From: Takashimella koratensis | Lineage: Eukaryota; Basidiomycota; Tremellomycetes; Trichosporonales; Tetragoniomycetaceae | Direction: 5' to 3' | DNA: 64,000 nucleotides | Assembly (NCBI GenBank): GCA_003116875.1 | Contig: BCKT01000004.1 | Location: forward strand, 66,845 to 130,844 | Shown here: positions 12,201-23,785 of the stretch, piece by piece | How the letters are laid out: the number at the start of each line of letters is the position of its first letter | Numbering within the stretch: the first letter of the stretch is position 1 | Translations under genes and position numbers: made by a program | Notes under the pieces: model-generated | What the model was told of the DNA's origin: nothing | Seen by the model: the letters and a program-made list of their open reading frames with translations, nothing else | The model's database searches: none

Positions 12201-14955
12201 CAAATGAGTAGTGACTGAGCGTCTTTTGTTCTCATCTTGAAACGCGATACTCGGGCACGGGCAGGTCACAGTTTCCAGGGCCAAGGGATTGTCGGGTCCG
12301 AGTTGTTGGTCAGGCAAACAGCTCTCAGGAGATCAACTACCGCTGACACGCTGACAGGTGGGCTAGTGGAAGGCCAAAAAAGCTGGGAAAGTGACGAAAC
12401 TTGATCTTGGGCTGAGCACCTGGGCGCGCGAAGTGACGAAACGAGGCGCTGGGTTTTGACGCAAGGAAGATCAGGGCCACGGCGGGTTTCGTAACCGTTG
12501 AATTGGGAGGAACCCGCAAAATCGAGAAGAAGGAATAGGAGAAAATGAGAGAACGCAGGGAAAAAAGTTGCGTCACGCATCTCAGGTCCGGGGGTTGCCG
12601 TAAGTACATGATCCGCCGTCGGCGGTCGACCAAGGGAAGTAGGGAAATCAAGACTGGTTCTGAGAAACAAAGGATATTACAATGATCAGAAGAAAAAACA
12701 TGGGAGGAACTGTCCACGCCTCAACTCTACTATTCTGCTTTTGTCTACGAGCCAAAGTTGGCAGAGCAGCGAGAATGAGAACCACGAGAAGAAGCAACAT
12801 TCACCATCGTCTCGGAAGCGAACCTGGGATTAACCTTCGGGTGAAAGGGCAACTCGGTTCCCTGACTGACCCCAGGCAAAACCTCCGTCGACTCGGACGC
12901 GGCTGCCTGCACCCGCCAACCAGAGCAGCAAGAGACATCTTAAATCCTCCTACGTGCACGCGTGAGCCGAACAGGCTGGATACTGGACACTGGCACCACC
13001 CAGGTGATCCATCTGTCCAGTTCCTGTGTTTCATCACAGTGGAGATCGCTATTGTTCTCCTCGACTGGCGTCTGTGAACCGCACGATTTTTACCATCCCG
13101 GGTTCTCCACGTTTCGGGGAGCGCTGGATACAGTAGATCCCATCTTATTCCCATCCCAACCTGTTCGTCGTTTGTTCAGTGCTCGACCGTGCCTGCTCGG
13201 GTCCCTGGCGCGACGAATGGTACCGATACGTGTAACTGTACCAACCTGTAGGAAGCACCCTTTTTTGGACGTTGGACTGTAAGACTGCGCTGTGCCCGAT
13301 CTCAGGTGTCAAGCATCAGGCATCAGGAGCTCGGGTCTTCGGTCGCCGCGTCTCCTGGTCAGTCTAGTACACCACTTGGCGGCCCATACAACCAGGTAGT
13401 CTTCGGGTCGGTGTTACTCTAGCGTATCGGGCATTGGGGAAATCGTGGTAGACTAGTGACACCCAGGGCTTCAGACTACGGGTTACTCTACCGGGGGTAA
13501 ATGAGATTTGATTGCAGGGGGAAGGATTGCAGGGGGTACAGGCCTCGAAATTACGGTAATCGTTCAGGCTTGATTGTTGCAAGACTTGCCGTTCCCGCCA
13601 TAGTCTGGAAATACTGATTCTTTAGGCCCATGCTGTGCACCTGGCATGTCCATCCGACGGGTCGCAACGGGCACGATCAGTTCGTTCAACGTCCAAAGTC
13701 GAGCCAAGTAAAACCGAGGCCCACATTACGAGGTTTAATATGTACCTTAGCATAGACGCATCGTTACAAGGTGACCCACGCTGTACACTTGATCGTGGAA
13801 TGGTTCGGATCTGTTTGGATTCTTGGCTAGGTACGTTTGGAAATTCCGGACATGATCTCGCAGCAGCATGCACAGTAGCGGTAGTAGTACTTGGTGAGAT
13901 AGGTCAGCCGTCGGGTCGGCACATGCGCCGTGAGCCATTGTCGATACGTGCCTCCCCCTCCCGAGATTCGCGGGACTGCCAAAGATGCACGAAAATCACG
14001 CCACAGGGGAGTCAAGTCAAGGGTGCACCCATGTACTCGTACAGCGTAAGTGGTGTTCTCTTGCCTGACTAACCACGACTCCTTGTTCGCTTCGCCCTGT
14101 AAGCCTGCTTTTCACCCCCACCCCACCTTACCCACTCACCCTGGCTCACCGAAAAAATGGAGCAGCCGAACAAGACAGTAACCAACCTATTCATTCATTT
14201 GTGCATGTTTCACGGTGGCGCCTTTTTCCTAGGGTGAGGACATTGGTGTTCCGAGCATCGGAGAGGTGTTCACTGGGAACTGCGATGGGTGCGACACGCA
14301 CATCGAGACTACTACTACTTGTAAGCCCGTGTCAGCGAGAGCTTGTATTAAACACAAGCTGCGGTGACTTAGTGGACAGCATGATTTCGGATCAGATCCG
14401 AGTGATAACATCGTGGCTAGTACGTATGCCCGTTAACGCGAACGAAATCCCAAAATCCCAAATCCCAGAGGCCCTGTCCAAACGGGCCTGCGCACTTCCC
14501 ATGATCGTGGACGTGAAACCCACGCACGCGCCTCCTCATCCTCAGCCACAGCCACCACCACCGCCCTCTGTCCTTGTCATTGCGCGGGTCAGTGACGGAT
14601 GGGTGAGTTGCGGGATCCGTTGGAGAAGATCGACAAAACAAGTCGCGACAAGGCGGGAAACACCGCTGCTTGCGGGTGCCAAGCGCTGACGGCAGGGGTT
14701 GATGCCATAGATATATTCTAGTTACAAGTGCGTACGTCAAAGTGACTAATGCGGGTAGATACAACAAACGTGGTTCAGATTGACAAGAGATCGAAAAAAA
14801 TGACCAATGATCTGAGTATGTACGCCATTCTCATCCCTCAACCTTGGGGTGAGTCCCACCTCGAAGTGCCCCAACCGATGCAAAGAAAGATACCGACCAT
14901 CGCGACGCCATCTTGACGTCTTGACGTCTTCATCCGGCTCGACTCGTTGCAACTC
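9281..14955. other. 5.7-kb gene-poor region
   Basis: No reading frame here shows a recognisable domain or a convincing spliced structure on either strand. The many open frames of 60-200 codons are Arg/Pro/Ser-rich and overlap each other, as expected for GC-rich non-coding DNA. It holds a 16-G run at 10249-10264, GA/GGGGA-rich DNA around 10600-10800, and small direct repeats such as GATTGCAGGGGG at 13512 and 13527 and CATCAGG at about 13315. No terminal inverted repeats, reverse transcriptase or transposase were seen. It could hold a long 5' leader of the 9280 gene, a long non-coding RNA, or decayed sequence. Confidence 0.5.
10249..10264 (+). repeat. Poly-G run (16 G)
   Basis: Uninterrupted homopolymer read directly from the sequence, inside the gene-poor region. 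Length may be affected by sequencing or assembly. Confidence 0.85.
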
Positions 14956-15983
14956 TCATCGACGTCGAGTGAGACGGCTCAGTGTCACTCCTTCTCGGTT
15001 GTACTTTTCCCTCTCGCCCTCTCTATCGTCGGTGACTGGCTCGGAGTCAAAGTGTTTCTTGAGCATGGCGAAGAATCGCTTGTCCGCCTGGTCAATCCAT
15101 CAGCGTCGTCGCGCTCCCTCGTGACATCGTCCTCCAAGACACACTCACCTTTCTCCTTTTCTTCCAGCAGAACAGCAACTCCACGTCCTCACCGGGCGGT
15201 ACCAGCTCGCATAATGTCGCGACAAGCAGCGGGAATGCGGGCTCAAAGTATACGCAGTCAGCAGCGAGGATGACCTGAGGTCTTGGGATGGAAGCGGGAC
15301 AGGGCTCGCCCCAGTTGTATTCGGCGACATGGATCTGGGAGCGAGGGACGCCGTTGAGGTCCGCGTTGACCTGCATGAGGTCGAGGAGGATACTACGTGG
15401 TGTCAGCGGGGTCTGGGCCAGAGACAAGTTGTGGCTAGGTCGATATGAAATGGCAAGTACTGTAGCTCTGAGAGAGACTCACCTCTGGTCCGTTATCCAT
15501 ACGTCTGTAGAGGGCTCAAGCATCGCTGCTACCAGACCGACAAGCCCAGTTCCCGACCCAAGCTCGAGCACCGTCTTTCCTCTCAGCTTTTGTGGATCCA
15601 GACCGTGTCTGTATGCCAAATATCGTGACAACACCTGTCCTTGTCTCAGCGCTCGCCTTGCACGGAGAACCACATCCACAGCTACTATGCATCGTGGCTT
15701 TGTCCAAGCTCAGACTCACCTCGCCAGCTGGCCATGCGATCCCTCCACATCCAGGCCCCGCATCGACCTTTAGCCTCACGTCCTGTTCTAGACCCGGGAC
15801 ACTCAAGACAGTCTCTTCCTCATCTGTCGTCGTCGGCGGGCGCTGAGGGACGAGGGCGTCAAACGTCGGCGGGGCGTCAGATGCAATCGAGGAGAAAGAA
15901 GCAGAGCGGGAACGGCCCGGATGCGCCGAGGCCGAGACCGGCTGGGTCGCCAGGGTTGGGGTGAGCGGGAGAGACAGGGCCAT
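14956..15983 (-). CDS. EFM6: Protein-lysine methyltransferase, EFM6/Methyltransf_16 family
   Basis: S-adenosylmethionine-dependent methyltransferase; the yeast Efm6 family modifies elongation factor eEF1A (family knowledge). The start at 15983 gives MALSLPLTPTLATQ and a Ser-rich N-terminus, then PGLEQDVRLKV and WPAGE. An intron joins this to VLSRYLAYRHGLDP. The SAM site is KTVLELGSGTGLVGLVAA (motif I), followed by VWITDQ (acidic loop), LNGV, YNWGE and VILAADCVYFEPAFPLLVATL, the family signature after motif II. The next splice gives CWKKRRKADKRFFAMLKKHF, very like the 'KKRRKADKxFF' block I associate with Efm6. The stop is at 14956. Four exons, all with short introns except the second. The N-terminus is longer than expected and low-complexity. 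Ortholog assignment is good but from memory. Confidence 0.82.
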
Positions 15984-16394
15984 GGTGGTGGCCGTCTCGT
16001 GGATGTGTAAGTCAACAGCGAGCACGGGTTGCGTTCGGGTCACGCGGATCGCGCGGAGAGTGGGGGATGTCCGAGGGGACACGAGTCGAACGGGGAGATT
16101 ATGATCGAGAGTGTCGGTGTTAAGACAGGGACGGTTAACGCCGACGATGGGAGGATGGCCCGTCCCCGCCAGGAGAGTGCCACTCGTGGGTCGAGCACCA
16201 TCGGGGTTTCGGCGTTATTGGTTGGAGGGTTGTACGGTCAAGTGGGTAGGGTGTAGGGTCTAGTGCCACGAATCCAGATTTGATAGTGGTTGTATGTTGC
16301 TGGACCTATACTGGCTGGTTGGACGCCGTCTTTAATTTTTACCTCGAATCCAGCTTCACCTCTCTCTCATCCATCAACCATCTAAATCAGCAAA
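15984..16394. promoter_or_regulatory. Divergent promoter between EFM6 and RPL34
   Basis: Region between the EFM6 start (15983, minus) and the start of the RPL34 5'UTR intron (16395). It must contain both promoters. A CTCTCTCTCATCC-type pyrimidine stretch precedes the putative RPL34 5'UTR exon near 16360-16394. No specific site identified. Confidence 0.45.
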
Positions 16395-16871
16395 GTGAGT
16401 ACAGACAGCCCACACATCCTCGAAAGAGACCAGCACCGTCGCCGTGAACAAGGTCAGGGGTCCAGATCGTCCGAGTCTAGCCGTCCGTCCAGCAGCGCCA
16501 GGTCCCCTCGCGATACAGCCATCGACTTCACGACCGACTTGCATGGGGAAGCAGAAGGGAGGGCGAAACGGAGGACAAGGGGTTAGCAGGCAAGGGGCAA
16601 GAGGGACAAGTCGAGAGCGTGTGGGTGTCGTGTGCTGAAGGTGTCGTGAATGGAAAGACGTAAAGATGGGTTCAAGCTTGAAGAGAGGTGGTCTATCGAG
16701 AGGCGAGGGAGGGATGTTCAGACGACCAACGACAAACGACAGTGAATCGGTTATTGACAAGCTGGAGCTGGACTGGATTCCTCGGGCTAGATCTGGACCT
16801 ACGACTCGGCGCCGTGCTGGTTTCAACATAACACACCCCCAACTGCAAGCCCATTTGCTAACCCTCCCCAG
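16395..16871 (+). other. Putative 5'UTR intron of RPL34
   Basis: A strong donor (AAA|GTGAGT at 16395) and a strong acceptor with branch site (GCTAAC then CCCCAG, ending 16871) bracket 477 nt. The RPL34 ATG begins 2 nt after the junction. This is far longer than other introns in the window. Splicing is inferred from consensus sites only. Confidence 0.6.
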
Positions 16872-16872
16872 A

Positions 16873-17686
16873 ATGGCCCAGCGTGTTACCCTCCGCAAGC
16901 GCCAGCCTTACAACACCACCTCCAACCGCCGAAGGGTTGTCAAGACCCCCGGTGGCAAGCTCGTTGTCCACCACATCAAGAAGCTTGCTGTGAGTTGGGG
17001 TTTGCGTGGATGTAGATGTAGTTGAGAGTCGAGGGAGACAAGGGTGGATAGGCCGTGAAGGATGGAGGTGTAGTGCGAAAGGGAGAAGTGCTGATGATGT
17101 CTCTAGTCCAGCCCCAAGTGCGGTGACTGTGGTGACGCTCTTGCCGGTGTCCCGGCTCTCCGCCCCCGCGAGTGTGAGTTTTGGCCTCGACGAGTGATCT
17201 CAAGCTGGACGGTGGATAGTGATGGCGATGGAGGATGGAGGATGGACAGACGAATTGTGGTGTCTGGGGAGAAGTAGTGTCGGGCCAGGGTTGAGGCTGG
17301 GTCAAAAGATGGAGTGGACGTGGGATGTTTCGCGGAGACGTTGCAAGAGCAAATGCTGATTTAAAACAGACGCTACCCTCTCCAAGCGCCAAAAGTCGGT
17401 CAACCGAGCATACGGTGGCTCCGTCTGCGCTCGTTGCGTCAGGCAGCGGTAAGTCCATGTTTCCTTATTCACGTTCTCTACAATCCTCCATCTTGCCATG
17501 GCTTGCAGGGTCCACAAACTTGCTTGTCTACCTTACCTCGTTCCCCCCCCTCCTTCTTCATCTTGCCCCTCACATTGTCCCGTAGCCCATACTGACTCCA
17601 CCAGCATCACCCGCGCTTTCCTCATCGAGGAGGCTACCATCGTCAAGCGCGTCCTCAAGGCCAAGGCCGCCGCTACCAAGAAGTAA
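16873..17686 (+). CDS. RPL34: 60S ribosomal protein eL34
   Basis: Structural protein of the large ribosomal subunit. Exons: 16873-16989, 17107-17173, 17370-17448 and 17605-17686. The product, about 114 residues, starts [18 protein letters not shown], then has [20 protein letters not shown] (first zinc-binding CxxC), [29 protein letters not shown] (second CxxC) and [18 protein letters not shown]. This is full length and typical for eL34. All introns keep the frame with GTNNGT donors and CTGAC-type branch sites. A putative 5'UTR intron precedes it. Secure. Confidence 0.96.
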
Positions 17687-18079
17687 TTCACCTCACGCCC
17701 TTCACTTTAGTTCGTGATTTGCATTTCATCTCTTGGTAGTAGCGTGACGTAGTACCCTTTCATCTACTTCGTTCACTTTGGCTACCTTCCTTCTCCTACC
17801 TTCTTCTACGCATCATCCCCTCGCTCAATCTCGGGCGCCGACGCATTCTCCCCACCTTGTTCGTTTGGTTGGTCTCGCACCTGGATAGGGTACGGGATCG
17901 TGAAGATGTATTGATTCGATTCATCAGATGGGACAAGGCGAGACGGCTGGGGACGATATGGGTAACTGACTTGTTGGTGGGATTGGTCAAGTTTAGTGAC
18001 AGAGGGAGTGGGAGTGACGAAGGGCGCCTTGTTCGCTGGTTGTTCAGTGTGTGGCACCTTGACCCGAGACTGACAGACA

Positions 18080-18115
<36 letters not shown>

Positions 18116-18710
18116 CGCGTACGATCGGCGTCTACCCCTCCTTTGGCCATCAGTCATTCACATCTTCTTCTTCATCCCATCGCTCCATCGCTCCTCTTCA
18201 TCTCATCCATCTCTCTCCTCACATCCATCCTACCTCGCAGTCCAGCATCTCATCTCTCACCTCACCCAGCTCACTGCCGTCGCTCACTCACTCACACTCC
18301 TCACCCCTCCTTACCCCTCCTTACCCCACCTCTCACTCCATCCAGTGCTGTGAGGTGCAAGGCTCACGCGTCTACCTGCTTTTGCCGGGGTGTCATCTCA
18401 CCTTGCTCACTCTTCCATCTTCCTTCTGCCATCTCCCCTATCTTCCTTCCCCCTTCCTGCCCCACCTTTCCCAGCTGGCTATTCTCTCCCCTTCGTCTCA
18501 CATATCTCACCTTCCTTCCTGAACGCCGTGTAGAACCCCACTCACTGGTCCACTCACGGCACACAACTGCCTACCCTCCTTACCTTCTATTCTGTCCTCT
18601 TCCTGATCTCACCTTCCACCTGCTTTCCCCTCTAACCCCTCACTCACCTCTCCGCCTCTGTCAAGGGCTCCTCGTCTACCCCTTCACCCCTTCACTCCTC
18701 CCTCGTCACC
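17687..18710. other. Intergenic region and CT-rich leader upstream of the HSF-type gene
   Basis: About 1 kb between RPL34 and the HSF-type gene start. It contains the AC microsatellite at 18082-18113, then from about 18140 to 18710 a strongly pyrimidine-rich strand (CTC, CATC, CCTT units), typical of fungal promoters or 5'UTRs. Open frames here translate to Ser/Pro/His-rich low complexity and are not considered genes. Confidence 0.5.
18082..18113 (+). repeat. (AC)16 microsatellite
   Basis: Perfect dinucleotide run read directly from the sequence. Confidence 0.95.
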
Positions 18711-20882
18711 ATGCGACACCACTCTCCTCTCCAAACTCCTCTCTCAGCCACCTCTACCACCTCCCACACCCCATCCCTCACTTACACCGGGACCACCACC
18801 ACCGCCACCTCCTCTTCCTTCTCCACTCGAGCCACCACCCCCTCCCCTTCTTCTCACCAGTTCACATGCATCGACCCTGCGCTTGTCCGTCCTCCCCACC
18901 CTACCCCCATCCACTGTCCAGCCCCGAACCCTTGGTATCTCTCCCCTGCGAGTTCCCCCTTCTCTCACTTCGACATCACCCCTTCCCGACCTGTCGCCGA
19001 GGGGCTCAACATCGATACCCGCCTGGGGTGCATACCCCGTACCCCCGACCGAGCAAGAGCCATGGTCGACACCCACTCAGCCGCCGCGTCACCCTCTGAT
19101 CTCTCGCCTGACTACACAGGCTCGCCGTCTCCTCTCCACCCAACGCCTGAGATGTCCTCCGGATCAAACTCTACCGATCCGTCCACTCTCCACGCATTCA
19201 CAGCCACCGAGTCGCTCTCTTTTCCACCGGCTTTCGCAGGTCCTTCCTCCCTCGCCTATGCGGTCCCCTTCCAAGACGAGCAGGACGAGCTGGACGGTTC
19301 GTCCCAGGCTTTACTCCCGTTGGGGAGGGTCGGGAAGAGAAGCCGACACAGCAAGGAGAGCCAGTCGAGTGAGGACGCGGCGATCGAGGAGCAGGATTTA
19401 TACGAAGAAGAGGAAGCGGAAGTCGAAGAGGAGTATCAGGGAGGGAAGAGGAACAAGAAGAAGCAAAGGTCGTCATGGGAGACCAAGCGTACTCCGTTCA
19501 AACTTCTGCTGTGGAAGTGAGTGGCAGCTTTCTGCATGGCCATGAAGAAACTGGATCCTCCGGAGTGGATGGCTAACCAATCACCCTTCATACAGCTTGA
19601 TCAACAACAAGCGCAACGAGAAGTGGATTCACTGGATAGAGGAGGGGATAGCGTGTCGCATCCCAGACGAGCAGGCAGTGAGTGATAGGATACTTTGTCT
19701 CGAAAGAATGTGGCTGACATCCTTCTAGTTCGCTACCAACGGTGAGTCGTTCGTGGCACCTTGCAGGGAAGCTCCGAATGCTGACTTGAACAGCCATGGA
19801 ACGGGTGACGGGAGGCGCTACGTTCGATGCGTTCAAGCGACAACTCAATCTGTGGGGGTTCAAACGACAGCTCATCGTCGAGGACGGGCTCAAGTGAGTC
19901 TAAGCGTGTTTCGTTCGAATTCGTCATCTGCTGCGGCGACCGGAGCAGGGACCAGCTGACGAACGAGGCAGGTCTCATCTGTTTCAGCACCCTTACTTTC
20001 AGAAAGACAGGCCAGACTTGCTTAGACACGTCGAGAGGCGAGAAGGAATCCGAACCCCGGTGAAGGCCAATACAGGATGGAAAAAAGGGAAACGGATCGT
20101 GAGTGACGACGAAGAGTAACGCTGACAGGGTGCAGGCGGTCAAACTTGAAGCGGCCGAGGTCGCAGTCGAGGAGAAGCCGGCTAGGACGAATACCAAGGC
20201 AAGGCCGAAACGGGTCCGGAGGTCGGCGAGGATAGCATCTTTGCAGGGTCAGCAGGTGAGCTAGCCTTCCATGAGGTGCGCAGCTGACAGGTAGACCAAG
20301 GATGTGGAGATGGAAGATGCCGACGAGCTTGACGAGGTCGATGAGCAAACCATCGACGATGACGTCGTGGCGACTCGTGAGTGTGCGCAGGTACTCCATT
20401 CGTCATAGTGGGAGTTCACCAGCTCACATCCCTCAGCGATGACGTTACACCAACTCGAAGTCTCCTCAGTCGATGAGACATACACCGCCCACGGTAGACT
20501 TCGATACGAGCCCAACGAATCGATCCTGAGCCCTGTCCTGGAGTACTCTTTCCATTCCCTGCCCGGCCTCGACGAGCCCTTTGCAGCACCGGTCTCTACC
20601 CCCCGGACGACTTACTATTCTCCTCATGTCCACCCACCGTCTTTCTCAGTCACACACTCCTCTTGGGACTCGTGTCCGCTCGATCCGATGGGCGCGATGG
20701 AAGTCGATCTCAATCATGTGCCGTATGACCTCGATTATGGGCCGCGCTTCATCGTTCCTTCCACTATGGCGACCGAGGGCTGGGGTGTCGGTGGGGCGCT
20801 AGGTGTAGATCTGTGGGGAGCAGGGGAAGTGGGGAAGGATGTGCGTCTGGAGGATTGGGTGGAAGAGTCGGAGCTAGAGTGA
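18711..20882 (+). CDS. HSF-type DNA-binding transcription factor (divergent)
   Basis: Probable nuclear transcription factor. The N-terminal ~260 residues (exon 18711-19516) are Ser/Pro/Thr-rich and then acidic, ending in basic GKRNKKKQR. The HSF-like winged-helix domain follows over several small exons. It reads PFKLLLWNLINNKRNEKWI, W-x-E-E-G, FATN, then GATFDAFKRQLNLWGFKRQL (the recognition helix, normally S-F-V-R-Q-L-N-x-Y-G-F) and FQHPYFQKDRPDLLRHVERR. After it come basic KARPKRVRRSARI, acidic MEDADELDEVDEQ and a C-terminal exon (to 20882) with no coiled coil that I can see. The first in-frame ATG is 18711; an internal start at 19061 is possible. The classical HSF heptad trimerisation region is not obvious, so this may be a heat-shock-factor relative rather than Hsf1. 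Confidence 0.8.
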
Positions 20883-21770
20883 GAGAGTCGTGGTATGTCG
20901 ATGTGGTTTTCAGGAGAGGGTGGGAGAAAGAGGAGGAGGCGGCTTGACGTATACTGACTGTCACCAGATCATTCTCCAGGGACACCTGACACATATCGTC
21001 TTCCTCCTCATCATGTCCACTCCAACTCACGCCCTCTTCCTACTCATCCTTTCATCTCATCTACCTTCCAGAACCATCACCTCGTCTTCTCTATCCATCC
21101 CTCCCGTCTCCCCCAGCTCACATCCCCCTTCCCCTCGCGTGGGCCAAGGACAAGTCAAGTCAAACCCAACTGCTGATCTCCTTGGCGATGCTTGTGACCT
21201 ACCCACCTCCGTCGCGTCGCTCTCCTTCCTTCCTCATCAATCCTGACAGTCTCACGGTCCTCTTACCTTTCCGCCTAGTTCTTTCAATCCCAATCGACCC
21301 TTCACTGTTTCTGAGTTCTGAAGCCGCTGACATCCACTCTGTACATATCTCAACTCAATCAGACTCTCATCGCTTCAGCTTTCTGGTACGTTGTAAGACC
21401 GTGCGATCCCACTCGTCTCACTCTTCAAGAACAAACGACTCTCGACGCTTTGCGACGTCAGGTCAGGTCTCCATCCTTCCTCTGTTCCCACTTCATCCTT
21501 TAGTTTCATCGTGGATAATTGTTTTCGCAAGTTGAACCCCAAAAGTACCTCTTTTCGCTCTAGATCGTAGCATTCAGTCGCCTCAATTCACTTTCGCAAA
21601 TCCAATCAGTCCGCTTTTCAACTCTCATTCGCATTCATACACTTCCTGTAGGCATTCACCATGTACATGTATTCATCATCCGAGCCCGCCCGGTTAGTTT
21701 GACTTACGAAAACCGTCCAGGCCTCATTGTATTGAACGTGATCGACCATGAAGTAAACGAAATATCTCGA
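20883..21770. other. Convergent intergenic region, CT-rich
   Basis: Lies between the 3' ends of the HSF-type gene and PHA2. Pyrimidine-rich from about 21000 to 21500. No reading frame with recognisable content; presumably 3'UTRs. Confidence 0.45.
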
Positions 21771-23198
21771 CTAATTTATGGAGTATGCTAGAAACGTACC
21801 CAAATGTATAGATCCTCCCTCCTCGTTCACGTCTCTACGTTCATGGGACTTGTCAACCCCTGCGACCTCTTCTCCAACCTCTACCAAGAAACGGCGTGGG
21901 AACGGGTCACATGCGCTCGCGAGGTCCGGAGCGGGTTTCCCATGTACCGCTCGGATATGGGATGTCGGTGCTAAGCTGGCGAGTAATGTGGTGAGTGCAC
22001 TCGCGGATGGGGCGAGGTAGAAGGACGTTGATGGGGAAGTGGATGGGCTTGAGGATGTGGATGAGGATGGGGACGATGGGCGAGGAGATTTAGGGCGAGA
22101 GAGGAGGACGAAGCGAGTGTAGTTGTCTGCTTCAGATCAGTAACGACCAAGGGAGAGGGAAAGAGGGAGAAGAAGGAATTCCAAGCGAAACTCACGAGCA
22201 ACGCTCTGCGTCCCTTCGTGTAGGATATCAAGTCGAGCAAGATATAGCTCGTACGCGGCTCTCGAACAGATTGCTGCCCCGTTCCCTGTATTCTCAGGTA
22301 CAGGTTCGGAAAAGAGAGAAGAGACGGCACCGGCCGTTGATGGCCAAGGGTGAAGAGTGGCTCCTGGGAGGTGAGTTGATAAGAATACCGAAGATTGGCC
22401 GAGTGCCTAAAAGTCATGTTAGCACGCAAGGAGGCAAGGGATATAATGACGACGAGTGGAGCAGACACGTACCTGTTCGTGGCTACGGACATAGGTGACC
22501 GATGACATGGTCACGCCTTTGAGCGCGACGAGCAAGTGTTGGATCTTGAGTACCGTGTCGCCTACCACGTAGGGTAAAACAGGCAAGTCAGACCCAGATT
22601 GATCCTCATCTGGCTGCTCTGGTAGCTTAGGTATACCAGATGACAGTTGAGGTAGTGGAGATAAGAGGCAGTCGAGAGTTTCAGTGACAATACCGTGGAT
22701 CGTGTTCTCGAGCGGGAGGACTCGGTAGTCTGTATCTGCGGAATAGACTGCTGCGATAGAGGGATAGGGGACGAGCTCGATATCGATATCGGACAGGGAG
22801 GGGTCGATGGGCTCGTCGGTCGAGCTGGGGCGAAGGCGGAGGGCAAAGTCTTGAGCGGCCTAGGTAAGTCAGCCTGATTCAGATCGACGGCACGGGTCAT
22901 GTGAATGGATCGAGACGGGTGAGCTCGGGAGCGACAGAAACACTGTTCCTAGCGACGCAGGGATTATGAGACCAGAAGCAACGGTTATCCTGGTCCTAGC
23001 GACATACAGCTCCTCGTAGCTCCCTTGCTGCGCTCGGTCGCGGCACTCGATCGCACTCACCTGCTGACCATATGTCCCCGGAGGTCCGAGGTACGCCATC
23101 TTCCTCGTCTCTCTTCGTCTGCGCTTAACCCCTGCTCCGTCCTCGAGCGTATCCACCTCGGCTGGACGAGTACTACTGCTCCCTCCGTTCATCGTCAT
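21771..23198 (-). CDS. PHA2: Prephenate dehydratase (phenylalanine biosynthesis)
   Basis: Converts prephenate to phenylpyruvate, the committed step to phenylalanine. Start at 23198 (MTMNGGSSS) or, less likely, the second ATG before MAYLGPPGTYGQQ, the canonical PDT N-terminus. Spliced exons then give AAQDFALRLRP, VLPLENTIHGIVTETLDCLL, VVGDTVLKIQHLLVAL, YVRSHEQALGQ and AAICSRAAYELYLARLDI. The last catalytic exon begins DNYTRFVLLSR, matching the conserved D-N-x-T-R-F motif whose Thr and Arg-Phe contact substrate. After a Ser/Pro linker, a weak ACT-like segment (IRAVHGKP ... PFPRRFLVEVGEEV) precedes the stop at 21771. Catalytic motifs are intact; the regulatory domain is short and divergent. Identification is firm, exon edges approximate. 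Confidence 0.9.
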
Positions 23199-23605
23199 TG
23201 TCGGTTCGCTAGATACGGGCCTTGCTGGTCCTGATGCTCCGTACGAGTCGTTGGCTGTTTATCTATGGTGAAAGAAGAAGTAGAATCTCAAACGACCGAC
23301 TGACCCGAAATACAGAGCGCGATTGCCAATAGATGCCGACGGAGGGGCTCCGACATGCCACGTGAGTCTCGCATGGTCAGCTGCCACACATCTCTCTTTT
23401 TAAACGCCGAAGGCTTGACGACTCGAAACGCCGGTCGAAAATCGCCACTGCCACAGACTGTGTGTGTGTGTGTGTGTGTGTGTCCACCGTGGAGTGTGTG
23501 TGTGTCCGTCTACCACCATAGGAACCAATCTGGAATCTCAAATTCTCACTCACTCACTTTTCATTTCACGTCTATCATCCATTCATCCATCCAACACACA
23601 TCTAG
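23199..23605. promoter_or_regulatory. Divergent promoter between PHA2 and RPS30 with TG microsatellite
   Basis: Contains a (TG)n run at 23459-23483 and a second shorter TG stretch near 23493-23503, followed by a CACTCACTCACT/CATCC pyrimidine-purine region before the RPS30 leader. No specific factor site recognised. Confidence 0.5.
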
Positions 23606-23779
23606 GTAAGTCGCGAGCACCGACACGCATATCGAGGCGAGAGAGAGGAAGGGACAGGGGATATGGAAATGGTGTGAGAGGGGATGGAAAGAACTTGGAT
23701 ATGGGGCAAGCGATGACAGAGGAAGGAGATTGAGAGGATCAGACGTCGAGGCTAGGGTTATCCAACTGACAGTTCACAG
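23606..23779 (+). other. Putative 5'UTR intron of RPS30
   Basis: Donor CTAG|GTAAGT at 23606 and acceptor AACTGAC...TTCACAG ending 23779 bracket 174 nt; the ATG follows 6 nt later. Inferred from consensus sites and similar to the RPL34 leader. Confidence 0.6.
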
Positions 23780-23785
23780 CACATC

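Noticed and set aside
18143..19099. 318-codon plus-strand frame upstream of and overlapping the HSF-type gene
   Set aside because: Translation of a CT-rich leader (Ser/Pro/His/Leu) in a frame different from the HSF-domain exons.
19900..20040. Exon reading DQLTNEAGLICFSTLTF in the HSF gene
   Set aside because: Using the acceptor after GACGAACGAGGCAG instead yields SHLFQHPYFQKDRPDLL, which matches the end of the HSF domain and has a CTGAC branch site upstream.
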